A DNA stretch of 13,373 bases. Origin: Acidimicrobiaceae bacterium. GTDB taxonomy: Bacteria; Actinomycetota; Acidimicrobiia; Acidimicrobiales; Bog-793. The notes beneath the pieces were generated by a model. That model saw nothing but the letters and a program-made list of their open reading frames with translations, searched no databases and was not told where the DNA came from. Position numbers and translations under genes: made by a program. This document shows, piece after piece, positions 1 to 6,799 of the stretch. Where the stretch lies: positions 1 through 13,373 of the forward strand of contig DAIDIA010000141.1 of NCBI GenBank assembly GCA_027459565.1, read 5' to 3'. The first letter of the stretch is position 1; each line of letters begins with the position of its first letter.

Positions 1-759
1 GAGCCGTTCCACGATCTCGAGATTCTGCGCGCTCAATGCCTCCTGACGGCGTTCTTCCGCCATCTTGGCAATGCGCGTACCTTCGGGCACCGGCGCTCCC
101 TTGCGGTATTTACCGGTCAAGAGACCCGATGCGAGTGGCCAATAGGGGACGAATCCGATTGACTGACGGGCACATTCGGCGAGCACACCCGCCTCGGGCT
201 CGCGGTGCAACAGGCTGTAGTTGTTCTGCACGTTGACAATCCGCGCAGCTCCATCTCGCGTCGCCGCCTCGGCCTCTCTGAGCTGTTCGACCGAGAAGTT
301 CGAACAGCCGATCTCGCGCACCTTCCCCTCGCGCACCACCTGGTCGAGCGCCGCAAGCGTCTCTGCGATCGGAGTTTCGGGATCGGGGCGGTGATAGATG
401 TAGAGATCGACATAGTCGGTCTTGAGACGACGCAATGACGCGTCAAGCGCCTGGCGCATGTAGCTCGGACTGCCCCCTGCGGGAGATCCTCCGAATGGCA
501 TTCCGAACTTCGTTGCCAGCACGACCTCAGCTCGTCGCGCTCCGAGCAGATTGCCGATAAACGTCTCGCTCAGGGTCGCTCCGTAGACATCCGCAGTGTC
601 AATGAAATTGACGCCGAATTCGATCGCCGCGTCGAGCACCTCCGCACTCGCGCGCTCGTCAAGGCGACTGCCGAAATTGTTGGTGCCAAGACCGACAACC
701 GATACCTCGAGTGATCCGATCCTTCGCGTCTCCACGACACCACCGTTCCCTGTTGTCAT
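1..759 (-). CDS. aldo/keto reductase (3' end beyond window)
   Basis: Predicted NAD(P)H-dependent oxidoreductase of the aldo/keto reductase superfamily, a soluble TIM-barrel enzyme reducing an unidentified carbonyl substrate. The minus frame is open for 253 codons from ATG 757-759 to the window edge; the family usually has 310-330 residues, so the C-terminal cofactor-binding part is missing. The catalytic tetrad is visible: Asp54 and Tyr59 in FIDTADVYG, Lys84 in LATKFG, His123 in YIYHRPD. VREIGCSNFS (near 145) and PYWPLASGLLTGKY (near 200) are typical of the group once called 'potassium channel beta/aldo-keto' oxidoreductases. A GTG at residue 9 is an alternative start that fits the usual METRRIG-like opening. 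There is no clear Shine-Dalgarno site; a TACATT hexamer at 782-787 could be the -10. The neighbour upstream on the same strand is the DUF1003-like gene, 49 bp away. The family is sure; substrate unknown. Confidence 0.93.
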   Translation of the reverse strand, partial: MTTGNGGVVETRRIGSLEVSVVGLGTNNFGSRLDERASAEVLDAAIEFGVNFIDTADVYGATLSETFIGNLLGARRAEVVLATKFGMPFGGSPAGGSPSYMRQALDASLRRLKTDYVDLYIYHRPDPETPIAETLAALDQVVREGKVREIGCSNFSVEQLREAEAATRDGAARIVNVQNNYSLLHREPEAGVLAECARQSIGFVPYWPLASGLLTGKYRKGAPVPEGTRIAKMAEERRQEALSAQNLEIVERL

Positions 760-796
760 CCACCCCGTAACCGCACCAACCAATGTAACGGCCAGA

Positions 797-823
797 GCCT
801 CTCGCTACCTAACTCCGAGAGGC
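797..823 (-). terminator. inverted repeat spanning a stop codon
   Basis: Perfect 8-bp stem, GCCTCTCG (797-804) with CGAGAGGC (816-823), and an 11-nt loop containing the TAG stop (809-811) of the DUF1003-like gene. No U-run follows in the minus direction; on the plus strand a TTCTTTT stretch follows. It may be a weak terminator or an mRNA 3'-end stem. The repeat is certain, the role is not. Confidence 0.35.
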
Positions 824-1354
824 GAGGTTCTTTTCCAAGGAGTCGATCTTCGCCAACAACTCGGCGATCTGATGGTCCTGACTCTCCAGATGATTCTGGA
901 TCTGCAACGACTCGTGGAGCACGGCCTCGGCATCCTTGTAGGTATTCTCGGCGCGCTGGTCCGCCGCCTGAGCCTGCACGTTCTGGCCCACCATGATGAT
1001 CGACAGCAGCACGAGCTGGAGGAACGTCTGGGCGATCCACGAAATGATGATGATGACGCTTCCGGTCTTGACCGCGGACGGAAGCGATATCAGAGCGATG
1101 ACGGTGAAGACATACGCGCAGGCCATGGTCCCGACGGCATTGGTGATCCTCACACCGACGCGTGCATTGATCCTCGCGATCTTCGTGTCTCTTGGATATT
1201 GGTCGGCGACCTTTACCGGTGTGATCGACCCTTCAAGCATCGCCTTGGTGTGGGCGTGGGGACGATAGTGGAAGGCCCGATCTGCCTCGTGCCCAACCCG
1301 GGCGGCGAGCGAAGCCGGAGGAGGAGACTCAGCCGAGGCGGGAGATTCATCCAT
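809..1354 (-). CDS. two-helix membrane protein, DUF1003-like
   Basis: Conserved actinobacterial-type membrane protein of unknown function, 181 residues. Residues 1-65 are hydrophilic and His/Pro-rich. Two hydrophobic helices follow at about 70-92 and 98-122. A highly charged segment predicted to form a coiled coil occupies about 126-178. The arrangement of paired helices followed by an MVGQNVQAQAADQRAE-type motif and a LHESLQIQNHL helix recalls the DUF1003 family, but I assign this by resemblance only. ATG 1352-1354 is chosen because a TACGCT hexamer sits 6 nt upstream, matching other starts in the window. An in-frame ATG at 1381 would add nine residues. It is divergent from the GNAT gene with a 116-bp shared control region. 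Function and partners are not evident. Confidence 0.8.
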   Translation of the reverse strand: MDESPASAESPPPASLAARVGHEADRAFHYRPHAHTKAMLEGSITPVKVADQYPRDTKIARINARVGVRITNAVGTMACAYVFTVIALISLPSAVKTGSVIIIISWIAQTFLQLVLLSIIMVGQNVQAQAADQRAENTYKDAEAVLHESLQIQNHLESQDHQIAELLAKIDSLEKNLASRS

Positions 1355-1360
1355 GGCCAA

Positions 1361-1366
1361 AGCGTA
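1361..1366 (-). promoter_or_regulatory. -10-like TACGCT, leaderless-type
   Basis: TACGCT lies 6 nt before ATG 1354 on the minus strand. A start at or within a base or two of the ATG would give a leaderless mRNA. No good -35 is visible. Confidence 0.4.
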
Positions 1367-1457
1367 GTGTGAGCGGCCCATCTCCGGGGGCGGACAGCGA
1401 CATTTGATCACGGACTCATGCGCCGTTCGCCCAGCGCGACAACAGCTCTCCACACGA

Positions 1458-1463
1458 TAGAAA
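1458..1463 (+). promoter_or_regulatory. -10-like TAGAAA before GNAT gene
   Basis: TAGAAA lies 7 nt before ATG 1471, with GCGACA (1436-1441) 16 nt upstream as a possible -35. The sixth -10 base is A rather than T, so this is a weaker match. No Shine-Dalgarno site precedes the ATG. Confidence 0.35.
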
Positions 1464-1470
1464 TAGGTCC

Positions 1471-2331
1471 ATGCCAATCTCCTATCGCCCTATGGTCCAC
1501 GACGACGTGAATATCGTCGATGAGGTTTGGCGGGCCGCACTCGCGCCACTGATGGCAGATCGGACAACACCGGCGAAGCCGCGAACCGAGCGCGAACAAC
1601 GAACCGATCTCGCCCGCTTTCACCATCTCGTCTCGACCGACCCAATGGGGGCCTTCGTCGCGACCGAGAACGAGAGGATCGTTGGCATCTGCCAATCGTC
1701 GCGGCGCGGACCGGCATTCCTCCTCTCGCGACTCGGCGTCAACCCTGACTATCAAGACCGCAGGATCGGGCGAGAACTTCTCGCGCGCGCACTCGCGTAT
1801 GGAGATGGTTGTGCGGAGCAATACATCTTCACCTCGCGCGATCCAAGGGCGATACACACGTACCTGCGCGAGGGCTTCGCACTGCATCCGTGCATCCAGC
1901 TCGTCGGACGACCACACAGCCTTGATGCCGCCGCGTCGATCCGACTCGGGAGCTCCTCGGACCTTGAACTCATCGACAGCATCGATCGGTCCCAGCGCGG
2001 CGTGACCAGGCGAGCAGACCTCTCGCTATGGTTCGAGCTTGGCGCCGACGTACTCATCGACGAAGACGGCGGTTATCTCATCTTTGACGGCACCCGGCTG
2101 TTGTCGCTGTGCGCGAGAGCGGAGGATGTCGCCACGCGACTGCTCACCGCCGCGCTTGGCGGCGCATTCGGACACCCTCCCCTCGAGGCAGGCTGGATCG
2201 TCCAAGAGCAGAGATGGGCCATCGACTGCGCCGTCGAGAGTCGGGCGTCGGTCGCGATACGCGGCGCGATCCTGACGAGATACCTCGAACGCTTTGCCGT
2301 GCCCTACCTTCCGAACGCGTCGCTCGGATAA
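1471..2331 (+). CDS. GNAT-family N-acetyltransferase, two-domain
   Basis: Predicted acetyl-CoA-dependent acetyltransferase of 286 residues. The N-terminal half (about 1-145) has GNAT architecture: beta strand GAFVATENERIVGICQ (about 60-75), then motif A, RLGVNPDYQDRRIGRELL (87-104), which contains the acetyl-CoA pyrophosphate-binding loop. SRDPRAIHTYLREGFA (about 121-136) is the usual C-terminal 'Y-x-x-x-GF' element. Residues 150-286 form a further alpha/beta domain with no recognisable motif, possibly a degenerate second GNAT repeat, as in tandem-GNAT proteins. The substrate is unknown. The start is supported by a -10-like TAGAAA 7 nt upstream and by the first beta strand (ISYRPMVHDD) beginning at once. 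The gene is monocistronic in appearance, with a small hairpin at 2355-2370 behind it. Confidence 0.88.
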   Translation: MPISYRPMVHDDVNIVDEVWRAALAPLMADRTTPAKPRTEREQRTDLARFHHLVSTDPMGAFVATENERIVGICQSSRRGPAFLLSRLGVNPDYQDRRIGRELLARALAYGDGCAEQYIFTSRDPRAIHTYLREGFALHPCIQLVGRPHSLDAAASIRLGSSSDLELIDSIDRSQRGVTRRADLSLWFELGADVLIDEDGGYLIFDGTRLLSLCARAEDVATRLLTAALGGAFGHPPLEAGWIVQEQRWAIDCAVESRASVAIRGAILTRYLERFAVPYLPNASLG

Positions 2332-2354
2332 TCCCCGAAAGACAGCATGGAATT

Positions 2355-2370
2355 CCGCTTGCACCAGCGG
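2355..2370 (+). terminator. hairpin after GNAT gene
   Basis: CCGCT (2355-2359), 6-nt loop, AGCGG (2366-2370), then CTTTGTG. A short stem with a weak T stretch 24 bp after the stop codon; possible terminator. Confidence 0.35.
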
Positions 2371-2408
2371 CTTTGTGGCGCGGATGACACGGCAGGGCTC
2401 CCACCCAT

Positions 2409-2414
2409 TAGCGT
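2409..2414 (+). promoter_or_regulatory. -10-like TAGCGT, leaderless-type
   Basis: TAGCGT lies 6 nt before ATG 2421. ATGACA (2384-2389) is a 5/6 match to the -35 consensus with a 19-nt spacer. The same TAGCGT hexamer precedes the VIT1-type gene (12170-12175). Confidence 0.45.
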
Positions 2415-2420
2415 CTTGGC

Positions 2421-3284
2421 ATGAGCTACGAACGACGCGAGGTGAAGATCCCGGTCGAATCGGTGCTCATCGTCGCCCTCGAGGGATGGATCGATCCCGG
2501 TTTCACCGCCGCAGCCGCGCTTACCTGTCTGCTCGAGCAGTTCGACACCCACACCTTCGTTGTCTTTGACACCGATGACCTGATCGACCTGCGGGCTCGG
2601 AGACCGCGGGTCATGTCGCGTGATGGACTTCGCAACCGCGTCTACTGGCAGGGTCCGCGCCTTCGCGTGGGCACCGATGAACAGGGACGGGGGATGGCTC
2701 TTCTGGTCGGTCCAGAGCCCGACTTCCACTGGAAGGCCTTCTCCGCTGAGGTAACCGAGCTTGCAGTCGAGCTCGGCTGTCGTCTCATCGTCGGTCTCGG
2801 CGCAGCCCCCGCTCCGACTCCACATACGCGACCGATCCCGATCTCCGCTACCGCGTCGACCCAGGAGCTCGCGGCAGAGGTGGGGTACCGAACGGGGTCG
2901 CACGACCGGCCGGCCCGCATGATCGACGTCATCGGATCGATCGCTGACCTCGCGGGCATCCCGTCGATCAGTCTGATCGCGCGCGTGCCGCACTACGTCA
3001 GCACCACTCCCTACCCTGCGGCATCGATCGCGCTGTTGCAGGCGCTCAGCTCGGTTTCGGGGCTGCTGATCGACACCTCGGCGCTCAGAGAGGGTGCAGA
3101 GTCGACAAACCGCGAGGTCGACAGACTCATCGCACAGTCCGAGGAACACACGGAGATGGTCCGCCAACTCGAGGAGCGCTATCACCGGATCTCCCCCGTC
3201 GACATCGACGAGCGGACGCTGCCCTCGGGTGATCAGATCGCCGACGAGCTCGAACGCTACCTGCGGAACCAGACCAAGGACTGA
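2421..3284 (+). CDS. PAC2-family protein
   Basis: Cytoplasmic protein of 287 residues belonging to the PAC2 (proteasome assembly chaperone 2-like) family, common in actinobacteria. Its bacterial role is not established. Supporting landmarks are the opening strand SVLIVALEGWIDPGFTAAAAL (about 14-34), FDTDDLIDLRARRPRV (about 49-64), LLVGPEPDFHWKAF (about 93-106), LIVGLGAAPAPTPHTRPIPI (about 121-140) and IPSISLIARVPHYVSTTPYP (about 176-195). The C-terminal 75 residues are charged and helical, ending EELERYLR-like, and probably mediate oligomerisation. No proteasome, Mpa or Pup genes are nearby, so a proteasome link cannot be drawn from context. It converges on the NIPSNAP gene with only 34 bp between stop codons. 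Confidence 0.9.
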   Translation: MSYERREVKIPVESVLIVALEGWIDPGFTAAAALTCLLEQFDTHTFVVFDTDDLIDLRARRPRVMSRDGLRNRVYWQGPRLRVGTDEQGRGMALLVGPEPDFHWKAFSAEVTELAVELGCRLIVGLGAAPAPTPHTRPIPISATASTQELAAEVGYRTGSHDRPARMIDVIGSIADLAGIPSISLIARVPHYVSTTPYPAASIALLQALSSVSGLLIDTSALREGAESTNREVDRLIAQSEEHTEMVRQLEERYHRISPVDIDERTLPSGDQIADELERYLRNQTKD

Positions 3285-3302
3285 ACACCGCGGGGCATCT
3301 GC

Positions 3303-3317
3303 CGGACTGGCGGTCCG
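3303..3317. terminator. hairpin between convergent PAC2 and NIPSNAP genes
   Basis: CGGAC (3303-3307), loop TGGCG, GTCCG (3313-3317). It lies between the two facing stop codons, so it could serve both. No T-run is present. Confidence 0.35.
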
Positions 3318-3318
3318 A

Positions 3319-3651
3319 TCAGTGCATCGATGGGAGTCCGGTCGATCTGAAGCGCTCGGAGACCACATTGATCGCGAGTGGACCCTCGGTCTCGGTCGAG
3401 GCTTTGGCCCTTATCCATGCGGGGTCTTTGCCAAAGCTCTCCCATGCACGATCGGCATCTCGAACACTCGCGAACTCGGTGATGTACAAGAGCGTGTCAC
3501 TCTGGTCGATCGGCTCGAAGAACCCGATCACCTTGATGTTGTGTTGATCAAAGAACCCCAGTGTGTATTGCTCGAATCGCGCCTTGAGCGCCGCGAGTCT
3601 TCCCGGGGCCGCGGTGTAGGTTCGAAAGTCATAGACACGAGAGTCGCTCAT
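3319..3651 (-). CDS. NIPSNAP-domain protein
   Basis: Small soluble protein (110 residues) with a single NIPSNAP domain, a ferredoxin-like dimeric alpha-beta barrel fold whose bacterial function is mostly undefined. Landmarks are VYDFRTYTAAPGRLAALKAR at the N-terminus, then FEQYTLGFFDQHNIKVIGFF (about 26-45), LLYITEFASVRDADRAWESF (about 54-73) and DPAWIRAKA. Length fits the one-domain members. The start is ATG 3649-3651; a TATGAC hexamer 6 nt upstream suggests a leaderless mRNA, and no Shine-Dalgarno site is seen. It is divergent from proS with 58 bp between start codons. No cofactor-binding motif is apparent. Confidence 0.88.
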   Translation of the reverse strand: MSDSRVYDFRTYTAAPGRLAALKARFEQYTLGFFDQHNIKVIGFFEPIDQSDTLLYITEFASVRDADRAWESFGKDPAWIRAKASTETEGPLAINVVSERFRSTGLPSMH

Positions 3652-3657
3652 GGATGA

Positions 3658-3663
3658 GTCATA
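3658..3663 (-). promoter_or_regulatory. -10-like TATGAC before NIPSNAP gene
   Basis: TATGAC lies 6 nt before ATG 3651 on the minus strand; the last base departs from TANNNT. It shares a 58-bp divergent region with the proS promoter. Confidence 0.3.
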
Positions 3664-3698
3664 GCACCGTCACGGGCAATGGCAGCGCATCCATCGGC

Positions 3699-3704
3699 AA
3701 TAAT
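3699..3704 (+). promoter_or_regulatory. -10-like AATAAT before proS
   Basis: AATAAT matches TATAAT at 5 of 6 positions and ends 5 nt before ATG 3710. No Shine-Dalgarno site is present. This is compatible with transcription starting at or just inside the start codon. Confidence 0.35.
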
Positions 3705-3709
3705 GCGAT

Positions 3710-5152
3710 ATGGCAAAAGCAGACGAGAGGGGCATCACACCCCAGAGCGAGGACTTTTCCGCCTGGTACAACGAGCTCGTCCTCCGCGCGGAACTTGCAG
3801 ATCGTGGTCCCGTGCGCGGCACGATGGTGATTCGTCCCTACGGATACCGGATCTGGGAGCTGGTCCAGTCGGCACTCGATCAGAAGATCAAGGAGACGGG
3901 CCACGAGAACGCCTACTTCCCGCTGTTCATTCCCGAAAGCCACCTCAAGCGCGAGGCTGAGCACATCGAGGGCTTCTCGCCGGAACTGGCGATCGTGACA
4001 CACGCCGGCGGACGCGATCTCGATGAGCCGATTGTGGTGAGACCGACATCCGAGACCGTCATCGGCGAGATGTTCTCCAAGTGGATCTCCTCGTATCGCG
4101 ATCTCCCACTGTTGATCAACCAGTGGGCGAACGTCGTCCGCTGGGAGCTTCGTCCACGGCTGTTTCTCCGCACCACGGAGTTCCTCTGGCAAGAGGGCCA
4201 TACGGCGCACGCGGATGAGACCGATGCAATCGCCGAGTTGGACATCGCCACCAGGTTCTACGAGGAGATCTCGCGAGATTTCGCGGCGCTTCCCGTAGTC
4301 ATCGGTGACAAGACGGCGAGCGAGCGCTTTGCGGGAGCACAGAGAACGGTCTCGCTCGAGACACTTGTCCGCGATGGCCGGGCGATTCAGTCGTCGACGA
4401 CGCACTATCTCGGCACCAATTTTTCCCGGGCATTCGACATCACCTATACCAGTCAGGAGGGGGCCGTCGAGTACTGCCACACCACCTCGTGGGGAATGAG
4501 CACCCGGATGATCGGCACGATCATCATGACCCACGGCGATGACAGGGGTCTGATCCTGCCCCCACGACTCGCTCCGCACCAGGTCGTGATCGTCCCGATC
4601 GGGCGGGATGCCGATCTCGATCGGGTGCTCGGGGAGTCGCGAGAACTGGAGGCGCAGCTTCGCGACGCCGGCGTTCGTGCGAGGGTCGACGATCGTGACC
4701 AGCTCTCGCCGGGATTCAAGTTCAACTACTGGGAGTTACGCGGCGTTCCGATCCGGATCGAGATTGGTCCACGCGACCTCGCCGCAGGCGTCGCGACCGT
4801 CGTTGACCGGCTCACCGGGGAGAAGGAGACCATCGCGCTCCGCGGGCTCGCGCAGTCGATGCCCGAACGGCTCGAACACTTCCAGCAGGCGCTCTACCGT
4901 CGCGCCGCGTCCTTCCGCGACGATCACACAAGCGTCGTCGACTCGAAAGAGGAGCTCCTCGCGGCGGTCATGACCGGAGCTGCTCTCGCGCTCCACTGCG
5001 GAGATCCCCTCTGCGAGGCGTCGATCAAGGAGAGCTCGGGTGCGAGCGCCCGCTGCATTCCCCGTGATGGCGCCGACGAGACCGGCAGCTGTGCATTCTG
5101 TGGCGCGCCGTCGGCCTATGGCCGCCGGGTGCTCTTCGCGAGAGCCTACTGA
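3710..5152 (+). CDS. proS: prolyl-tRNA synthetase, type 3 (archaeal/eukaryotic-like)
   Basis: Class II aminoacyl-tRNA synthetase charging tRNA(Pro), 480 residues. The type-3 form is shown by its length, the compact catalytic core without the large insertion (INS) editing domain of bacterial-type ProRS, and a C-terminal zinc-binding extension. Landmarks: RGTMVIRPYGYRIWELVQ (about 37-54); RPTSETVIGEMFSKWI (about 110-125); motif 2, RWELRPRLFLRTTEFLWQEG; motif 3, STRMIGTIIMTHGDDRGLIL. The anticodon-binding domain starts near PHQVVIVPIG. The tail has Cys430, Cys435, Cys461 and Cys464, placed as the zinc ligands of type-3 enzymes, and ends in the usual ...RAY. ATG 3710 follows a -10-like AATAAT. 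It is convergent with asd. Without INS, clearance of Ala-tRNA(Pro) would need a separate editing protein, not seen here. Confidence 0.97.
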   Translation: MAKADERGITPQSEDFSAWYNELVLRAELADRGPVRGTMVIRPYGYRIWELVQSALDQKIKETGHENAYFPLFIPESHLKREAEHIEGFSPELAIVTHAGGRDLDEPIVVRPTSETVIGEMFSKWISSYRDLPLLINQWANVVRWELRPRLFLRTTEFLWQEGHTAHADETDAIAELDIATRFYEEISRDFAALPVVIGDKTASERFAGAQRTVSLETLVRDGRAIQSSTTHYLGTNFSRAFDITYTSQEGAVEYCHTTSWGMSTRMIGTIIMTHGDDRGLILPPRLAPHQVVIVPIGRDADLDRVLGESRELEAQLRDAGVRARVDDRDQLSPGFKFNYWELRGVPIRIEIGPRDLAAGVATVVDRLTGEKETIALRGLAQSMPERLEHFQQALYRRAASFRDDHTSVVDSKEELLAAVMTGAALALHCGDPLCEASIKESSGASARCIPRDGADETGSCAFCGAPSAYGRRVLFARAY

Positions 5153-5182
5153 CCCCCTTAGCGCGTGCGTCACTGAACCTCT

Positions 5183-5200
5183 GGTCACTCCGCGGAGACC
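5183..5200. terminator. imperfect hairpin between proS and asd
   Basis: GGTC at 5183-5186 pairs with GACC at 5197-5200 around a CCGCGG core, with one A-A mismatch. It lies in the 53-bp gap between convergent stop codons. A bidirectional terminator is possible but lacks T-runs. Confidence 0.25.
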
Positions 5201-5205
5201 GGCTT

Positions 5206-6246
5206 TCAGGAGAGCGCGCGTCCACCCCGAATGGCGATCAGTGTCTCAGCGATCTGCACCGCGTTGAGCGCCGCGCCCTTTCGCAGGTTGTCGCCGGAGA
5301 CAAACAGTGAGAGCCCGCGCGCGTCCGCCTGGTCCTGGCGAATGCGGCCGACGAGCGACTTGTCCCCGCCGGCAACCGCGAGTGGCGTTGGCATCTCGCT
5401 CAGCGCGACCCCTGGCGCATCGCGCAGCAGCTCGCGCGCTTCGTCTGGCGACAAGGGGTCGGCGAACGACACGTGCATCGCGAGCGAGTGACCGGTATAG
5501 ACCGGCACCCGCACACAGACGCAGTCAACGAGCAGTCCGGGAATCCCGAGGATCTTGCGACTCTCGTTCCGCCATTTCTGCTCCTCGTCGGTTTCGCCGG
5601 TGCCGTCGTCCACGAGCGAACCGGCGAGCGGAATCACATTGAAAGCAATCGAGGTGGGAAAGACGCTCGCGGGCGGATACCTCACCGCAGTGCCATCGAA
5701 GGCGAGCTCCGCCGCGTCACCCACCACCGCGCGCGCCTGCTCGTCAAGCTCGCGGACTCCGGCAAGACCGGCACCAGATACCGCCTGGTAGGTCGACACG
5801 TAGACGCGGACAATCGTCGCACGGTCGTGCAACGGCTTGAGAACCGGCATCGCGACCATCGTCGTGCAGTTCGGATTGGCAACGATCCCCTTTTGGATCC
5901 TGAGGAGGTCGCGCGCATTGACCTCCGGCACGACCAGGGGAACGTCCGGGTCCATCCGCCATGCGGAGGAGTTGTCGATCACCGTTGCCCCAGCGCTCGC
6001 AACCTTGGGAGCGAACTCGAGCGATGCCTGCTTGCCGCAGGAAAAGAGCGCGATCTCAAGCCCGTCAAAGGACGCCGTCGCCATGTCCTCGACGACAACC
6101 TCACGATCTCCGACGACGAGCGAGGAACCCGCGGAGCGTGACGAGGCAAAGCAGCGCAGGTCATCGAGGGGGAAATCGCGCTCGAGAAGGATCGAGCGCA
6201 TGACAGAACCCACCTGTCCGGTCGCACCAAAGATTCCGATATTCAC
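5206..6246 (-). CDS. asd: aspartate-semialdehyde dehydrogenase
   Basis: Converts beta-aspartyl phosphate to L-aspartate 4-semialdehyde with NADPH, the second step of the aspartate pathway to lysine/diaminopimelate, threonine and methionine. It has 346 residues, a normal length. The Rossmann loop is at the N-terminus (NIGIFGATGQVG, residues 2-13). Cys127 in VANPNCTT is the catalytic nucleophile; Gln154 (STYQAVSGAG) and His253 (VYTGHSLAMH) complete the active site. The start codon is GTG 6244-6246. A TAGCCT hexamer 7 nt upstream with TTGGAG 17 nt further supports this start and suggests a leaderless mRNA. It lies 73 bp downstream of ask on the same strand, so it may be both co-transcribed with ask and read from its own promoter. 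Confidence 0.97.
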   Translation of the reverse strand: MNIGIFGATGQVGSVMRSILLERDFPLDDLRCFASSRSAGSSLVVGDREVVVEDMATASFDGLEIALFSCGKQASLEFAPKVASAGATVIDNSSAWRMDPDVPLVVPEVNARDLLRIQKGIVANPNCTTMVAMPVLKPLHDRATIVRVYVSTYQAVSGAGLAGVRELDEQARAVVGDAAELAFDGTAVRYPPASVFPTSIAFNVIPLAGSLVDDGTGETDEEQKWRNESRKILGIPGLLVDCVCVRVPVYTGHSLAMHVSFADPLSPDEARELLRDAPGVALSEMPTPLAVAGGDKSLVGRIRQDQADARGLSLFVSGDNLRKGAALNAVQIAETLIAIRGGRALS

Positions 6247-6253
6247 CCGCGAG

Positions 6254-6282
6254 AGGCTAATAGTTCAGCCACATATCTCCAA
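6254..6282 (-). promoter_or_regulatory. asd promoter, leaderless-type
   Basis: -10-like TAGCCT (6254-6259) lies 7 nt before GTG 6246. TTGGAG (6277-6282) lies 17 nt further upstream and keeps the TTG of a -35. It sits within the ask-asd gap, so asd probably has an internal promoter. Confidence 0.45.
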
Positions 6283-6319
6283 ATAGCGCGCGCAAGCTCC
6301 TCGGCGCGTTTCGAGCCGG

Positions 6320-6799
6320 CTAGGCCCTGTCCAGTTCAAATGCCGCATGTAGCACGCGCACTGCCTCGTCAGCCTGCTCTTGGCGCACGACGCACGAGAC
6401 CCGTATCGGAGAGGTCGAGATCATCTCGATATTGATGTTTGCGCCATAGAGGGCCTCGAACATCTGCGCCGTCACACCCGGATGGGTCTTCATCCCGGCT
6501 CCGATGATCGACACCTCGGCGATGTTCTCGTCCACGAGCACGGATGTCGCGCCGATCACCGGTGCTAGCCGCTCGGCGGCAGCGCGCGAGACCGCGAGTT
6601 CATTCTGGGGGACCGTGAACGAGATATCCGTGATGCCCTCGGTCGAGGTGTTCTGGACGATCATGTCGACATTGACCAGCTCGTCTGCGAGCGTGCGAAA
6701 CAGCGACGCGGCGACGCCCGGCCGATCGGGGACACCGATGATGGTGACCTTCGCCTCGGAGACGACGCAGGTCACTGCGGAGACTATTGGCTGTTCCAT
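6320..6799 (-). CDS. aspartokinase beta subunit from internal start
   Basis: In-frame internal translation unit within ask, predicted to give a 159-residue regulatory subunit containing only the two ACT domains. ATG 6797-6799 (codon 247 of the full protein, MEQPIVSAVT) is preceded by GAGGAGG at 6808-6814 with an 8-nt spacer, the strongest ribosome-binding site I found here. Overlapping alpha and beta products from one aspartokinase gene are established for Corynebacterium, mycobacteria and Bacillus; the equivalent beta proteins begin at the same domain boundary. Here the site itself is seen directly and the separate product is inferred. The beta chain should pair with alpha in an alpha2-beta2 enzyme and help bind feedback amino acids. 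Confidence 0.75.
   Translation of the reverse strand: MEQPIVSAVTCVVSEAKVTIIGVPDRPGVAASLFRTLADELVNVDMIVQNTSTEGITDISFTVPQNELAVSRAAAERLAPVIGATSVLVDENIAEVSIIGAGMKTHPGVTAQMFEALYGANINIEMISTSPIRVSCVVRQEQADEAVRVLHAAFELDRA

Noticed and set aside
596..1372. 258-codon plus-strand frame across the aldo/keto reductase start and the DUF1003-like gene
   Set aside because: Covers two recognised minus-strand genes; its protein is a low-complexity Arg-rich shadow.
2304..3368. 354-codon open frame antisense to the PAC2 gene
   Set aside because: Arg/Asp-rich composition with no recognisable domain, and it is a mirror of a well-supported coding gene; long antisense frames are expected at this GC content.
3659..4579. 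306-codon open frame antisense to proS
   Set aside because: Lies opposite conserved catalytic motifs of proS and has no motif or start signal of its own.
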